Below the pieces are notes generated by a model. That model ran no database searches. It was not told the origin of the DNA and was given only the letters and a program-made list of their open reading frames with translations. This document shows positions 22,433-28,568 of a DNA stretch of 29,733 nucleotides, one piece after another. The DNA is from a virus: IMG/VR virus record IMGVR_UViG_3300006928_000048, positions 1-29,733 of that record. The stretch is one strand, 5' to 3'. Numbering within the stretch: the first letter of the stretch is position 1; every line of letters begins with the position of its first letter. Both the position numbers and the translations under genes were made by a program.

Positions 22433-24466
22433 ATGAATAACTTAGAGATGGCACAACAGTATATTGCAGAGGGTTTTAGTGTCTTAGCAGTCAAGTCAAA
22501 TAACAAAGAGCCATTATATGATAGCGAGTTGCAACCTAATGGTGGAAAAAGTGCTACCAATGATTACGAGATAGCAGAAAAACTATTCAAAAAATATCCA
22601 GATGCAAATATTGGAATAGCAACAGGTAAAATATCTGGAATAAATGTAATAGATTTAGATGATAAGTCAGCAGTTGCTAATCTGAAAGAGGTAGGATTAG
22701 AAATACCAAAAACTAGGTATGTAAAAACACCAAGAGGTTACCATTTTTATATTGAGTATGACGAAAACTTATCACAAACTGCTGGTCTTGTAGAGAAAGT
22801 TGATATTCGAGCAGATGGTGGGTACGTTTTAGCACCTCCAAGCATTGTAAATGGCAAAGAATATACAAGCAGTAAAGAAGTTTCGATACTTAAATGGCCA
22901 GAGATTACAGAATTTCAACAGAATAAAGTAAAACAGAAACGTTCACAGAACTTCATTGAAAGTATGAATGGTAGCAAACAACCTACGTGGGTGTCGGATG
23001 CCCTTAGAGGGGTAGGAGAGGGTCAAAGAAACGATATGGCGAGTAGACTGGCAGGGTATTTTAGAAGTAAGAACATCAGTAAAGATATTGCGATAACATT
23101 GATGGAACAATACAGGAGTAAGTGTGACCCTCCTATGGAAGTAGTTGAGTTGATGCAAGTGATAGATAGTATTTATTCTGGTAGGTATCAGACGTTTGAG
23201 AATTATGAAAACCAAGAAATAGAAACACCTATCGTAGAAGTTTCAATAGCAAACAGGAGAGTGTTTAGATATCCAGAACAAGGCATAGTAATAAACTGTA
23301 CTTCTATTACAAAACGAGGAGATAGTCTAAGTTGTCAGATAGAGATAGAGGATGAGGGTACACCAATTACTGCACCAAGACGTATCAATATGCTATCGTC
23401 TAGTAGTGTTGATAGTTTAAGAAAAGAACTTACATCAATAGACGCAGAGAGAAATTGGAAATCTATACTGTCTAATACTTTTATTCTGATACATAAGAGT
23501 TTAGAAACATCATCAGTAGGACATGACATGAGAACTTACAAGCCAGAAATCACGCAAGATGGATGGAGTGCTAAACCATATGTCAAAGAAAACCAAAGTA
23601 ACTTAATTATGGGAGCAGGTGGTACTGGGAAATCTACTATTGCAATAGCAACACTACTCTCAAAGGCTTCTGGCAAAAATTTATTACCTAACCTTTATAT
23701 CAGAGAGCCAAGTGCAGTTATGTTCTGTGACTGGGAAGCAAGTGAGCAAGAATTTTATTCCATCATGTATGGATTACTTAGAGGTGCAGGTCTTACAGAA
23801 AAAGATTTATTACATCCTGTAATTTACAGGAGATTTGATGCACCTTTAGTAAATCATTTAGAGGAGATACAAAGAGATATTTCTAAGCACAACATAGAAT
23901 TAATCTGTATTGATAGTGTAGTTGCTAGTGGTAACGAGGATACTAACAGTCCAGAAAGTGCTAGAACATACCATCAAGCAGTTAGAAGTCTAGGTGTTTC
24001 GTCACTTGGCATTACTCATATTACTAAGTCTGGGTCAGATACTCATGCTTATGGTAGTGTGTTCTTTACTAACCTATCTAGGAACATTTGGTCAGCAGAG
24101 AAAGATGATGACCAAGATGGAAACACCAGCATAATTGGTATGTATCACAGGAAAGGTAACAATACAGGTGGTGTTCATAAACCTATTGGATATGAGGTTA
24201 CATTTGTAAATGATGATGAGGACAATACTGTCAGCATAAGTTATGACTTTGGAGATTTGAACAAGAGCAGTAACCTGTCAGCAAAACAAACTAATCCAGA
24301 GAAAATTTTGTATCAATTGAAAACAAGACCAATGAATAGAGAGGAACTATCAGAGGAAACAGACATACCTCTACCAACATTGAGAGTAACATTACAAAGA
24401 CTTGAAGCAAGAAATAAAATTAGAAATTCTGGTGGACAGTATTACATTAATGAAAATGATATTTGA
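22433..24466 (+). CDS. Primase-polymerase / RepA-like helicase fusion
   Basis: The start is set at ATG 22433, six bases after AAGGAG at 22422-22427 (677 residues). The N-terminal archaeo-eukaryotic primase (Prim-Pol) domain, about 1-165, shows N-V-I-D-L-D-D (Asp74, Asp76), TPRGYHFYI (His104) and KVDIRADGGYVLAPPS (Asp124), the three usual active-site motifs. A linker with GEGQRNDMASRLAGYFRSKN resembles a PriCT-type helical domain. The C-terminal RecA-fold ATPase has Walker A GAGGTGKST (394-402), Walker B ELICIDS (Asp494), and ITHITKSG plus SAEKD downstream. A winged-helix end (NREELSEETDIPLPTLRVTLQRLEARNKIRN) closes the protein. It would prime and unwind DNA at the phage origin and is the only replication enzyme visible. 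Confidence 0.9.
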   Translation: MNNLEMAQQYIAEGFSVLAVKSNNKEPLYDSELQPNGGKSATNDYEIAEKLFKKYPDANIGIATGKISGINVIDLDDKSAVANLKEVGLEIPKTRYVKTPRGYHFYIEYDENLSQTAGLVEKVDIRADGGYVLAPPSIVNGKEYTSSKEVSILKWPEITEFQQNKVKQKRSQNFIESMNGSKQPTWVSDALRGVGEGQRNDMASRLAGYFRSKNISKDIAITLMEQYRSKCDPPMEVVELMQVIDSIYSGRYQTFENYENQEIETPIVEVSIANRRVFRYPEQGIVINCTSITKRGDSLSCQIEIEDEGTPITAPRRINMLSSSSVDSLRKELTSIDAERNWKSILSNTFILIHKSLETSSVGHDMRTYKPEITQDGWSAKPYVKENQSNLIMGAGGTGKSTIAIATLLSKASGKNLLPNLYIREPSAVMFCDWEASEQEFYSIMYGLLRGAGLTEKDLLHPVIYRRFDAPLVNHLEEIQRDISKHNIELICIDSVVASGNEDTNSPESARTYHQAVRSLGVSSLGITHITKSGSDTHAYGSVFFTNLSRNIWSAEKDDDQDGNTSIIGMYHRKGNNTGGVHKPIGYEVTFVNDDEDNTVSISYDFGDLNKSSNLSAKQTNPEKILYQLKTRPMNREELSEETDIPLPTLRVTLQRLEARNKIRNSGGQYYINENDI

Positions 24467-24469
24467 TAG

Positions 24470-24513
24470 AACATAACATACTACTCTCTTAAGAGAGAGT
24501 ACGTTGTTATGTT
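24470..24513 (+). terminator. Two-part hairpin after primase-helicase
   Basis: AACATAAC (24470-24477) pairs with GTTATGTT (24506-24513), and inside it TACTCTCT (24482-24489) pairs with AGAGAGTA (24494-24501), loop TAAG. The 16 pairs make one of the most stable folds in the early block, right after the 24466 stop. No clean T tract follows, so it may be a factor-aided terminator, an mRNA end stabiliser or an operator for P4. Confidence 0.6.
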
Positions 24514-24571
24514 ATCTATAATTTATCTTTGGCAAATGTTTGGGAAACAAAATAATTATTATAACTAAGAC

Positions 24572-24600
24572 TTGACATGTTGTTGTTGTTATGATATCAT
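24572..24600 (+). promoter_or_regulatory. Early promoter P4
   Basis: TTGACA (24572-24577), 17-base spacer with TTGTTGTTGTTATGA, and TATCAT (24595-24600). The TTGTTGTTGTTAT block is that of P1 and P2. It restarts transcription after the 24470-24513 hairpin. Confidence 0.8.
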
Positions 24601-24637
24601 GTTAAGGAGCAGTCAAAAAAGATTGCAGTAAAAATAA

Positions 24638-24655
24638 ATGAATAAGTAAGGAGAA
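24638..24655 (+). promoter_or_regulatory. Leader/RBS with MNK-stop minicistron, antisense target candidate
   Basis: ATGAATAAGTAAGGAGAA contains a three-codon frame (ATG AAT AAG TAA) whose stop overlaps the AAGGAG used by the 24661 gene. Sixteen of its 18 bases (ATGAATAA and AAGGAGAA) are complementary to 28476-28494 of the candidate small RNA, with only a 2-by-3 base internal loop. Confidence 0.55.
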
Positions 24656-24660
24656 AATTC

Positions 24661-24945
24661 ATGAGTAAAAAATACCACGATACAAATAACGCAACAAAAG
24701 AAGAATTATTGCAGGATATAAACCACATTGAAAGACGATGGTTTGAACATAACATACCTGTTGAGGGTACTTACTGTAACAGGTGTAGTAAATACACTAC
24801 ACAGGAGTGGCATGAAATTGTTAACGAAAACTTAAACCTAAAAAGGAATTATTGGAAAGAAAGTTATGGAGAATTAGCCAGTAGAAAAATAGAATTGATA
24901 AAAGAATTACATAAAGTTTTAGTAGAAGAATATACGAACTACTAA
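24661..24945 (+). CDS. Early protein with CxxC motif, unknown
   Basis: This 94-residue protein is first under promoter P4, after AAGGAGAAAATTC. It begins MSKKYHDTNNATKEELLQDINHIERRWFEHN and then shows YCNRCSKYTTQEWHEI (a single C-x-x-C with a nearby His), which might form half a zinc site or a disulfide-free knuckle in a dimer. A long charged helix follows (NYWKESYGELASRKIELIKELHKVL). The function is unknown. Confidence 0.6.
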   Translation: MSKKYHDTNNATKEELLQDINHIERRWFEHNIPVEGTYCNRCSKYTTQEWHEIVNENLNLKRNYWKESYGELASRKIELIKELHKVLVEEYTNY

Positions 24946-24954
24946 TTAAGTTCA

Positions 24955-24977
24955 CCTAAGCATGTGACTAAACTGCT
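24955..24977 (+). repeat. Intergenic hairpin element, copy 2 (CCTAAGCATG-N6-AACTGCT)
   Basis: CCTAAGCATG (24955-24964) and AACTGCT (24971-24977) match the element at 19112-19134 with the same 6-base spacing. The stem here is reduced to AGCA/TGCT. Conservation of the loop-side bases AACTGCT and the 5' CCTAAGCATG in two non-coding gaps six kilobases apart indicates selection. Confidence 0.5.
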
Positions 24978-24987
24978 CAATAAATAA

Positions 24988-24996
24988 ATGAATAAG
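24988..24996 (+). promoter_or_regulatory. Leader word ATGAATAAG before the 25012 gene
   Basis: ATGAATAAG precedes AAAGAGG and the start at 25012 and is in frame with it. It is the fourth leader copy of the word and is perfectly complementary to two repeats in the candidate small RNA at 28497-28516. Confidence 0.5.
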
Positions 24997-25011
24997 AAAG
25001 AGGAAATTAAA

Positions 25012-25188
25012 ATGAACAAAGAATACATAGAATTAGAAAAATTATTCTTCAAAAATTTAGAAAATTTTAAGCAAGGTGCTATAGATTGTTTTTCACAAAA
25101 CGAACTAAATCAATCAGATAATGATTATTATAATCAAGGTGTAGCATTAGCAAAGGAAATGATTAATTTAGAAAAGAGTAAGGAGTAA
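25012..25188 (+). CDS. Small early protein, paralogue of the 21877 gene
   Basis: The start is taken at ATG 25012 (58 residues) after AAAGAGGAAATTAAA; the upstream in-frame ATG 24988 belongs to the leader word and has no site. The chain MNKEYIELEKLFFKNLENF, then KQGAIDCFSQNEL and NDYYNQGVALAKEM, aligns with the FYKNL/NNYYHEG pattern of the 21877 gene. It is probably a helical pair. Duplication within one early region suggests a useful but unknown role, perhaps as alternative binding partners. Confidence 0.6.
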   Translation: MNKEYIELEKLFFKNLENFKQGAIDCFSQNELNQSDNDYYNQGVALAKEMINLEKSKE

Positions 25189-25191
25189 GTA

Positions 25192-25497
25192 ATGGGTAAA
25201 GAAATTTGTGATGCGTGTGCCAGACCAGTTGGTGGAGATAACACAAGACTGGTAGGCAGAGACTGGATATGTCCATCTTGCGAACAAGACATGGACATGC
25301 ACAGTAACGCAGGATTGGTAGAGAGAATGACTAAAACTTTAGATGATATAAAAGAAGCCTGTGACGAAGTGAAAGAAAGAAACAGAGAGACTGCAAGAGA
25401 TAATGATATGCAAAGTATTGATGACTGGGATGATGAGATGAGAGGATATGAATATTTTGCAGATGATGTTTTAGCAATAATAGAAAGGAGTAAATAA
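25192..25497 (+). CDS. Zinc-ribbon-like early protein
   Basis: This 101-residue protein has two C-x-x-C knuckles, CDACARPVGG (Cys6, Cys9) and CPSCEQDMDMH (Cys27, Cys30), the spacing of a small zinc ribbon that commonly binds nucleic acid or protein. The remainder is an acidic helix pair (MTKTLDDIKEACDEVKERNRE, then EMRGYEYFADDVLAIIERSK). The start has AAGGAGTAAGTA. The stop overlaps the next ATG (TAATG). A regulatory or scaffold role is possible but not shown. Confidence 0.65.
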   Translation: MGKEICDACARPVGGDNTRLVGRDWICPSCEQDMDMHSNAGLVERMTKTLDDIKEACDEVKERNRETARDNDMQSIDDWDDEMRGYEYFADDVLAIIERSK

Positions 25498-25736
25498 TGA
25501 GTTTAGATAGAATAGTTTTTACACTAGAGGAGTATATGTTCTTTAGCCAAAATGGTGGTAAGCAACACAGTTTTCCAGAGGGAGACCAGGGTGCTATCAA
25601 AAGATTTAAGGAACGAGTGGAAGCAACAGGAAATAGTATAGTGGCAACGCATAGGGAACAAGACTTGCAGAGGTGGACAACAAGTGATGGTCTTCAATTA
25701 GAGGATGGAGACCTAACTATGGAGGGGTGGATGTAA
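25497..25736 (+). CDS. Early protein, unknown
   Basis: This 79-residue protein begins MSLDRIVFTLEEYMFFSQNGGKQHSF and continues GAIKRFKERVEATGNSIVA, ending EDGDLTMEGWM. Ribosomes reach it through AAAGGAGTAAATAATG, overlapping the previous stop. It is a mixed alpha/beta fold with an acidic end. No motif is recognised. It precedes the HTH protein by 28 bases. Confidence 0.55.
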   Translation: MSLDRIVFTLEEYMFFSQNGGKQHSFPEGDQGAIKRFKERVEATGNSIVATHREQDLQRWTTSDGLQLEDGDLTMEGWM

Positions 25737-25764
25737 TGAAAAAAAAATTTAGAAAGGAGAAACA

Positions 25765-25983
25765 ATGATAACTGAAACAACAAAAAAAATAATTGCTTTG
25801 AAAGATAAGATAGGAACATCAGAACTAGCAGATGCTACTGGTGTCAGAGCACACGAGACCATCAGGAGATGGGTAAGAGGAGAGTCTCATCCTACTTATG
25901 ACAAGGCACAGATTATAGATAAGTTATACGAAAAAAACATAGATAAAAAAACAAATACAAATCCATTTGAACAAGGAGAATAA
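25765..25983 (+). CDS. Small helix-turn-helix DNA-binding protein
   Basis: This 72-residue protein follows AAAGGAGAAACA. Residues 8-50 (IALKDKIGTSELADATG, then VRAHETIRRWVRGESHPTYDKAQIIDKLY) fit an XRE/Cro-type helix-turn-helix: helix, SELADATGV turn, recognition helix ETIRRWVRG, then two short helices. Such proteins bind inverted repeats as dimers and often control phage promoters. The GTACT/AGTAC operators at P2 and P3 are natural candidate targets. The C-terminus is polar and disordered. No dimerisation or protease-sensitive domain follows, so it is Cro-like rather than CI-like in size. Confidence 0.75.
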   Translation: MITETTKKIIALKDKIGTSELADATGVRAHETIRRWVRGESHPTYDKAQIIDKLYEKNIDKKTNTNPFEQGE

Positions 25984-25985
25984 AT

Positions 25986-26729
25986 ATGGAATTACAATCA
26001 CCAGACCTAACATGGCCTCCAAAAGTAAAAAGATTAAATAATGGTGTAGATAAACACAAAAATCCTACAAAGAGAGTAGTCTTTGAGTATGTCAATGGAA
26101 CTATCTCAAGAACTTTTGATAAGTATGGATATGGCATTGCATTTAGCGAGGACAACGCAAGTAAAATATGGAACTTGAAAGGCTCATGGAATACAGATAT
26201 AGGTGGCTTCAATCCATATACAGGAGAGAAGTTTTCACAGGGAGATTATGTTTCTGTGCAATTGAAACATGAGATTTACATTGATAAGAATGGACAAGAA
26301 AAAGAAAACTTTCTAGTCCAGACTTACAAGGGAGATGATGGAAACGAAGCATGGGCAATAAAAAAATCTGATGCACCTGCTCCTGTAAGTCAACCAACAC
26401 CTACGCAACCAGTACAAAACTCTGGTAGCACAGTAGATGAAAGAATATTAATGGGCATGGGTTTCAATAACTTTAGTACTATACTTGGTAGTGGTTTGAT
26501 TGGTAAACACTTTGGAGATGAGGTAGAAAAACAATGGTTGACAGACTGGAAACACGAGTTTGATAAGGCAAAACAAGGAAAGCCAATCTTTCAAGACGAA
26601 CATCCATTACAGGATATAGCAGGCATAGATGATTTAGATGATAGTCCAAGTGTTGCTAAGGCAAAAGAACTAGGTGCAGTTGAAGTAACTGATGATACTG
26701 TTGAACAAGAAACTTTTAGTTGGGATTAG
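25986..26729 (+). CDS. Putative single-stranded DNA-binding protein
   Basis: This 247-residue protein follows AAGGAGAATAAAT. Residues 1-115 are beta-rich with aromatic and basic residues (RVVFEYVNGTISRTFDKYGYG, then QGDYVSVQLKHEIYIDKNGQEKENFLVQTY), which suits an OB-type fold. A Pro/Gln/Thr linker (APVSQPTPTQPVQNS, about 130-145) leads to a helical part. The last 12 residues are acidic and end in an aromatic (DDTVEQETFSWD), like the acidic tip of bacterial SSB proteins that recruits partners. With the primase-helicase and RusA genes nearby, an SSB role is likely but not proved, since no SSB signature motif is clear. Confidence 0.55.
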   Translation: MELQSPDLTWPPKVKRLNNGVDKHKNPTKRVVFEYVNGTISRTFDKYGYGIAFSEDNASKIWNLKGSWNTDIGGFNPYTGEKFSQGDYVSVQLKHEIYIDKNGQEKENFLVQTYKGDDGNEAWAIKKSDAPAPVSQPTPTQPVQNSGSTVDERILMGMGFNNFSTILGSGLIGKHFGDEVEKQWLTDWKHEFDKAKQGKPIFQDEHPLQDIAGIDDLDDSPSVAKAKELGAVEVTDDTVEQETFSWD

Positions 26730-26731
26730 TC

Positions 26732-26775
26732 ATTCCAAATCGCAGGGAAATAAACTGTCCAAGTAACCTTGGAAT
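26732..26775 (+). repeat. Intergenic inverted repeat
   Basis: ATTCCAA (26732-26738) and TTGGAAT (26769-26775) form a 7-bp stem enclosing a weaker inner CAG/CTG hairpin (26743-26757). It lies between the SSB-like gene and the 26802 ribosome binding site. It could be a leader structure or mRNA processing signal. Confidence 0.45.
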
Positions 26776-26801
26776 CAATTCTAAACATAAGGAGAAATAG
26801 A

Positions 26802-27026
26802 ATGAAGCATGAAATAATAGATAAAGAAATAACTGAAATACTTTCAGACATAGATTATGACTTGACGACTACTAAGGATGATTTACTTGACACACTTTGG
26901 GAGATACAAAGAGTACAAGTAAAGCAGATGCAAGAGTTACACAAGTATCTTGGTAACTTGAAAGACTTAGAGCATAAAATGACAAAACTCAGAGGGGAGT
27001 TGAAAGTCAGAGGAGTAACAAAATGA
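26802..27026 (+). CDS. Small coiled-coil early protein
   Basis: The start is set at ATG 26802 after AAGGAGAAATAGA (74 residues), not at an upstream TTG that would lie in the inverted repeat. The chain is one or two long helices, KHEIIDKEITEILSDIDYDL, then LLDTLWEIQRVQVKQMQELHKYLGNLKDLEHKMTKLRGEL, with heptad-like hydrophobic spacing, and so probably forms a coiled coil. Its last bases overlap the next gene in ATGA. The function is unknown. Confidence 0.6.
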   Translation: MKHEIIDKEITEILSDIDYDLTTTKDDLLDTLWEIQRVQVKQMQELHKYLGNLKDLEHKMTKLRGELKVRGVTK

Positions 27027-27334
27027 GTGACTTTATAGATATAGGAAACGAGTGTGTAGAGTGTAGACAGGATACAAGTTTCGGTAGTGGTAGGTTTGTA
27101 AACAGAATACCTGCGTTTGTAGACAGGAAAGTTGATGGCAAGTGGCTAGAGTTAAAAGGTTATTTCTGTGCTGAATGTAGTTTGATGGAGTGCGAGGGAA
27201 AAGATTGTGACTACATGGTACTAGATGATTACACAATTATTGATGGAACTGTATTATGTGATACCTGCGTGGCAGAAATACCCCCAGAGGAGAAACTAAG
27301 ATTACAAAAAGAACAGTTAGCATGGTTTGGGTAA
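27023..27334 (+). CDS. Cys-rich zinc-binding early protein
   Basis: This 103-residue protein starts inside its neighbour (ATGA overlap). It has several C-x-x-C knuckles: CVECRQD near the start, CAECSLMEC in the middle, then CEGKDC and CDTCVAEIPPEE. Eight or more Cys arranged in pairs suggest two zinc-binding treble-clef or ribbon units. Strands separate the knuckles. Such small zinc proteins are frequent in early phage regions and may bind nucleic acid or host proteins. It is followed by a short gap with AGAGGAGCAACAA before the nuclease gene. Confidence 0.6.
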   Translation: MSDFIDIGNECVECRQDTSFGSGRFVNRIPAFVDRKVDGKWLELKGYFCAECSLMECEGKDCDYMVLDDYTIIDGTVLCDTCVAEIPPEEKLRLQKEQLAWFG

Positions 27335-27366
27335 GGATAAAATGACAAAAACCAGAGGAGCAACAA

Positions 27367-27750
27367 ATGGAATATAATAATGATTTCAAATATGATTTAC
27401 TTTTAGGTCAGATTAGAGAGAAACAAATCGCTAAGATACTGAAAAATAAATCAATAGAAATAAAAAGCGAGGAGAATAATGGGTGGCTTAAGTCTGGGAA
27501 TATAGCAATAGAAATTAATTCCAGAGGAAAACCATCTGGTTTATCTACTACACAAGCAGATTACTGGTGGCATTGTTTACAAATAAATGATGAGGATGTT
27601 GCTCATGTTGTGTTCCCAGTAGACTAACTAAGAAACCTAGTAGAGAAAATGTTTCATAATGAAACTGCAAAAGTAGTAAAAGGTGGAGATAATAACACTA
27701 GCGATTTAGTGTTGTTACCTCTGTCTACATTATTTAAAAATTTAAAATGA
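27367..27750 (+). pseudogene. PD-(D/E)XK-like nuclease with one in-frame TAA
   Basis: ATG 27367 follows AGAGGAGCAACAA. The first 86 residues hold YDLLLGQIREKQIAKIL, a core KSIEIKSEE with Glu32 and Lys34, then SGNIAIEINSRGKPSGLSTT and ADYWWH. This is the pattern of phage endonuclease-like proteins of the PD-(D/E)XK superfamily. A TAA at 27625-27627 stops translation after FPVD. The same frame then remains open for 40 more codons (LRNLVEKMFHNETAKVV, then LVLLPLSTLFKNLK) to TGA 27748-27750, which overlaps the rusA ATG. The frame and the coupling junction therefore survive, so a recent nonsense change, a sequencing error or readthrough is indicated. The nuclease core lies before the stop. Confidence 0.7.
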
Positions 27751-28172
27751 CACAAACTAAACTAAATTACTTTCTAACGATAGTAGGCAAACCTTTACCT
27801 AAATCTGTAAGGTACAGTAGGTTTGGCTCGTACAATAGCAAGCCAGTAAGAGAGTGGATGAGTACAGTAAGAGATATTGCTAAGGCAGAAATCGCTTCTA
27901 AAGGGCTTAGAGCAGACGAGGGAGTACCAGTAACCATAATTGTAACTGCACACATGCCTATGCCCAAGGCAGTAGCCAAAAAAAGGCAGGATGGTCTAGT
28001 ATTCACACCTCATATAAAGAAACCAGATGTTGACAATTTATTAAAGCCAATTGTTGATGGGTTGACAGAAGCAGGAATGTGGGCAGATGATAATCAGGTC
28101 TGGTCAATGAAAATACAGAAAGTATTATGTAAACAAGGAGACCAGAGAGTAGAGGTATCAGTATTATGGTAA
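27747..28172 (+). CDS. rusA: RusA-type Holliday junction resolvase
   Basis: This 141-residue protein has the length and pattern of RusA-family endonucleases, dimeric enzymes that cut four-way DNA junctions. KKPDVDNLLKPIVDGL at residues 91-106 gives the catalytic Asp94 and Asp96, and WADDNQV at 112-118 supplies the further acidic residues. The N-terminal strand FLTIVGKPLPKSV and the basic stretch KAVAKKRQDG also fit. In the phage it would debranch DNA before packaging. The ATG overlaps the TGA of the interrupted nuclease frame, and its own end overlaps the next gene by seven bases, so three genes are coupled. Confidence 0.9.
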   Translation: MTQTKLNYFLTIVGKPLPKSVRYSRFGSYNSKPVREWMSTVRDIAKAEIASKGLRADEGVPVTIIVTAHMPMPKAVAKKRQDGLVFTPHIKKPDVDNLLKPIVDGLTEAGMWADDNQVWSMKIQKVLCKQGDQRVEVSVLW

Positions 28173-28435
28173 AACCAAACAGGATAAACAAAGAGGATTG
28201 GGATGATTTGATGGAAGAATTTGAGGGAGCATTAATGGCTACTGGGTTTGAGGAAGCATTGATAGGCTTTGGTTATCAGTTCAATAAAACTTTAGCAGTT
28301 TATGATAGAACTAAATGCTTGAACATTTTGATGTCTACTGGCATGGATTATGAGGAAGCAGTAGAATACTTTGAATTTAATGTAGTCGGCTCTTATGTTG
28401 GAGAAACAACACCAGTCTTTATTTCCTTGATATAG
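28166..28435 (+). CDS. Conserved small phage protein, EFNVVGSYVGETTP type
   Basis: This 89-residue protein starts within rusA. It begins MVKPNRINKEDWDDLMEEFEGALMATGFEEALIGFGYQFN, then LAVYDRTKCLNILMSTGMDYEEAVEYFEFNVVGSYVGETTPVFI. The final pattern E-A-x-E-[YF]-x-E-F-N-x-x-G-x-YVGE-x-TP-x-F is a conserved ending I recognise from phage hypothetical proteins placed near resolvase or nuclease genes. The function is not known. The -35 of promoter P5 lies inside its last codons. Confidence 0.7.
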   Translation: MVKPNRINKEDWDDLMEEFEGALMATGFEEALIGFGYQFNKTLAVYDRTKCLNILMSTGMDYEEAVEYFEFNVVGSYVGETTPVFISLI

Positions 28436-28455
28436 TAACACTAATAATGTAGCAT
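28427..28455 (+). promoter_or_regulatory. Promoter P5, for the candidate small RNA
   Basis: TTGATA (28427-28432), a 17-base spacer ending CTAATAATG, and TAGCAT (28450-28455) followed by TATATT. It matches P3 in spacing and in 18 of 20 bases around the -10 (TAATAATGTAGCATTATATT against TAATAGTGTAGTATTATATT). No gene follows it in this direction; the terminator ends the transcript after about 107 bases. Confidence 0.7.
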
Positions 28456-28485
28456 TATATTGAGATGCAAATGAGTTCTCCTTCA

Positions 28486-28551
28486 GTTATTCATAACTTA
28501 TTCATGGCTTATTCATCTCTTACTCGTCTCCTCTCTAGTTCTTACTCGCTA
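28486..28551 (+). repeat. Six 11-base tandem units
   Basis: The units start at 28486, 28497, 28508, 28519, 28530 and 28541. Five of the six follow (C/G)TTA(T/C)TC(A/G)(T/C)NN and the fifth is diverged (CCTCTCTAGTT). The run leads straight into the terminator stem, which uses part of the last units. Confidence 0.65.
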
Positions 28552-28568
28552 GAGGGGAGATTTTTTTT
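28527..28568 (+). terminator. Intrinsic terminator of the early block
   Basis: TCTCCTCTCTAG (28527-28538) pairs with CTAGAGGGGAGA (28549-28560) in a 12-bp stem with one T-G wobble, loop TTCTTACTCG, followed by eight T (28561-28568). It is a textbook plus-strand terminator. Confidence 0.92.

Larger units (their letters stand above)
28462..28568 (+). ncRNA. Candidate antisense small RNA against early leaders
   Basis: Promoter P5 and the intrinsic terminator bracket about 107 bases without a coding frame. Bases 28476-28494 (TTCTCCTTCAGTTATTCAT) are complementary to the leader plus ribosome binding site of the 24661 and 22433 genes. The word TTATTCAT occurs three times (28487-28494, 28498-28505, 28509-28516) in units of 11 bases, and TCTTACTCG occurs twice (28518-28526 and 28540-28548, the second in the terminator loop). 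TTATTCAT is the complement of the leader word ATGAATAA, and CTTACTC is the complement of GAGTAAG in the common early ribosome binding site. A translation-blocking antisense RNA is the simplest reading. It may instead be only the 3' end of the early operon mRNA. Confidence 0.6.

Noticed and set aside
25497-25983. Toxin-antitoxin pair (79-residue protein plus HTH protein)
   Set aside because: The size and order are suggestive, but the 79-residue protein shows no toxin motif and the two genes are separated by 28 bases with their own ribosome binding sites inside a long phage operon.
28486-28551. CRISPR-like or iteron array
   Set aside because: The 11-base units are contiguous without spacers, degenerate, and run into a terminator, so they are neither CRISPR repeats nor a typical iteron array.
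28460-28568. Minus-strand gene with the ATGAATAAG/AAGGAG leader seen on the reverse strand
   Set aside because: The reverse strand shows leader-like words, but the frames that follow are only three or four codons long and no usable start follows the AAGGAG. An antisense RNA from the plus strand explains it better.
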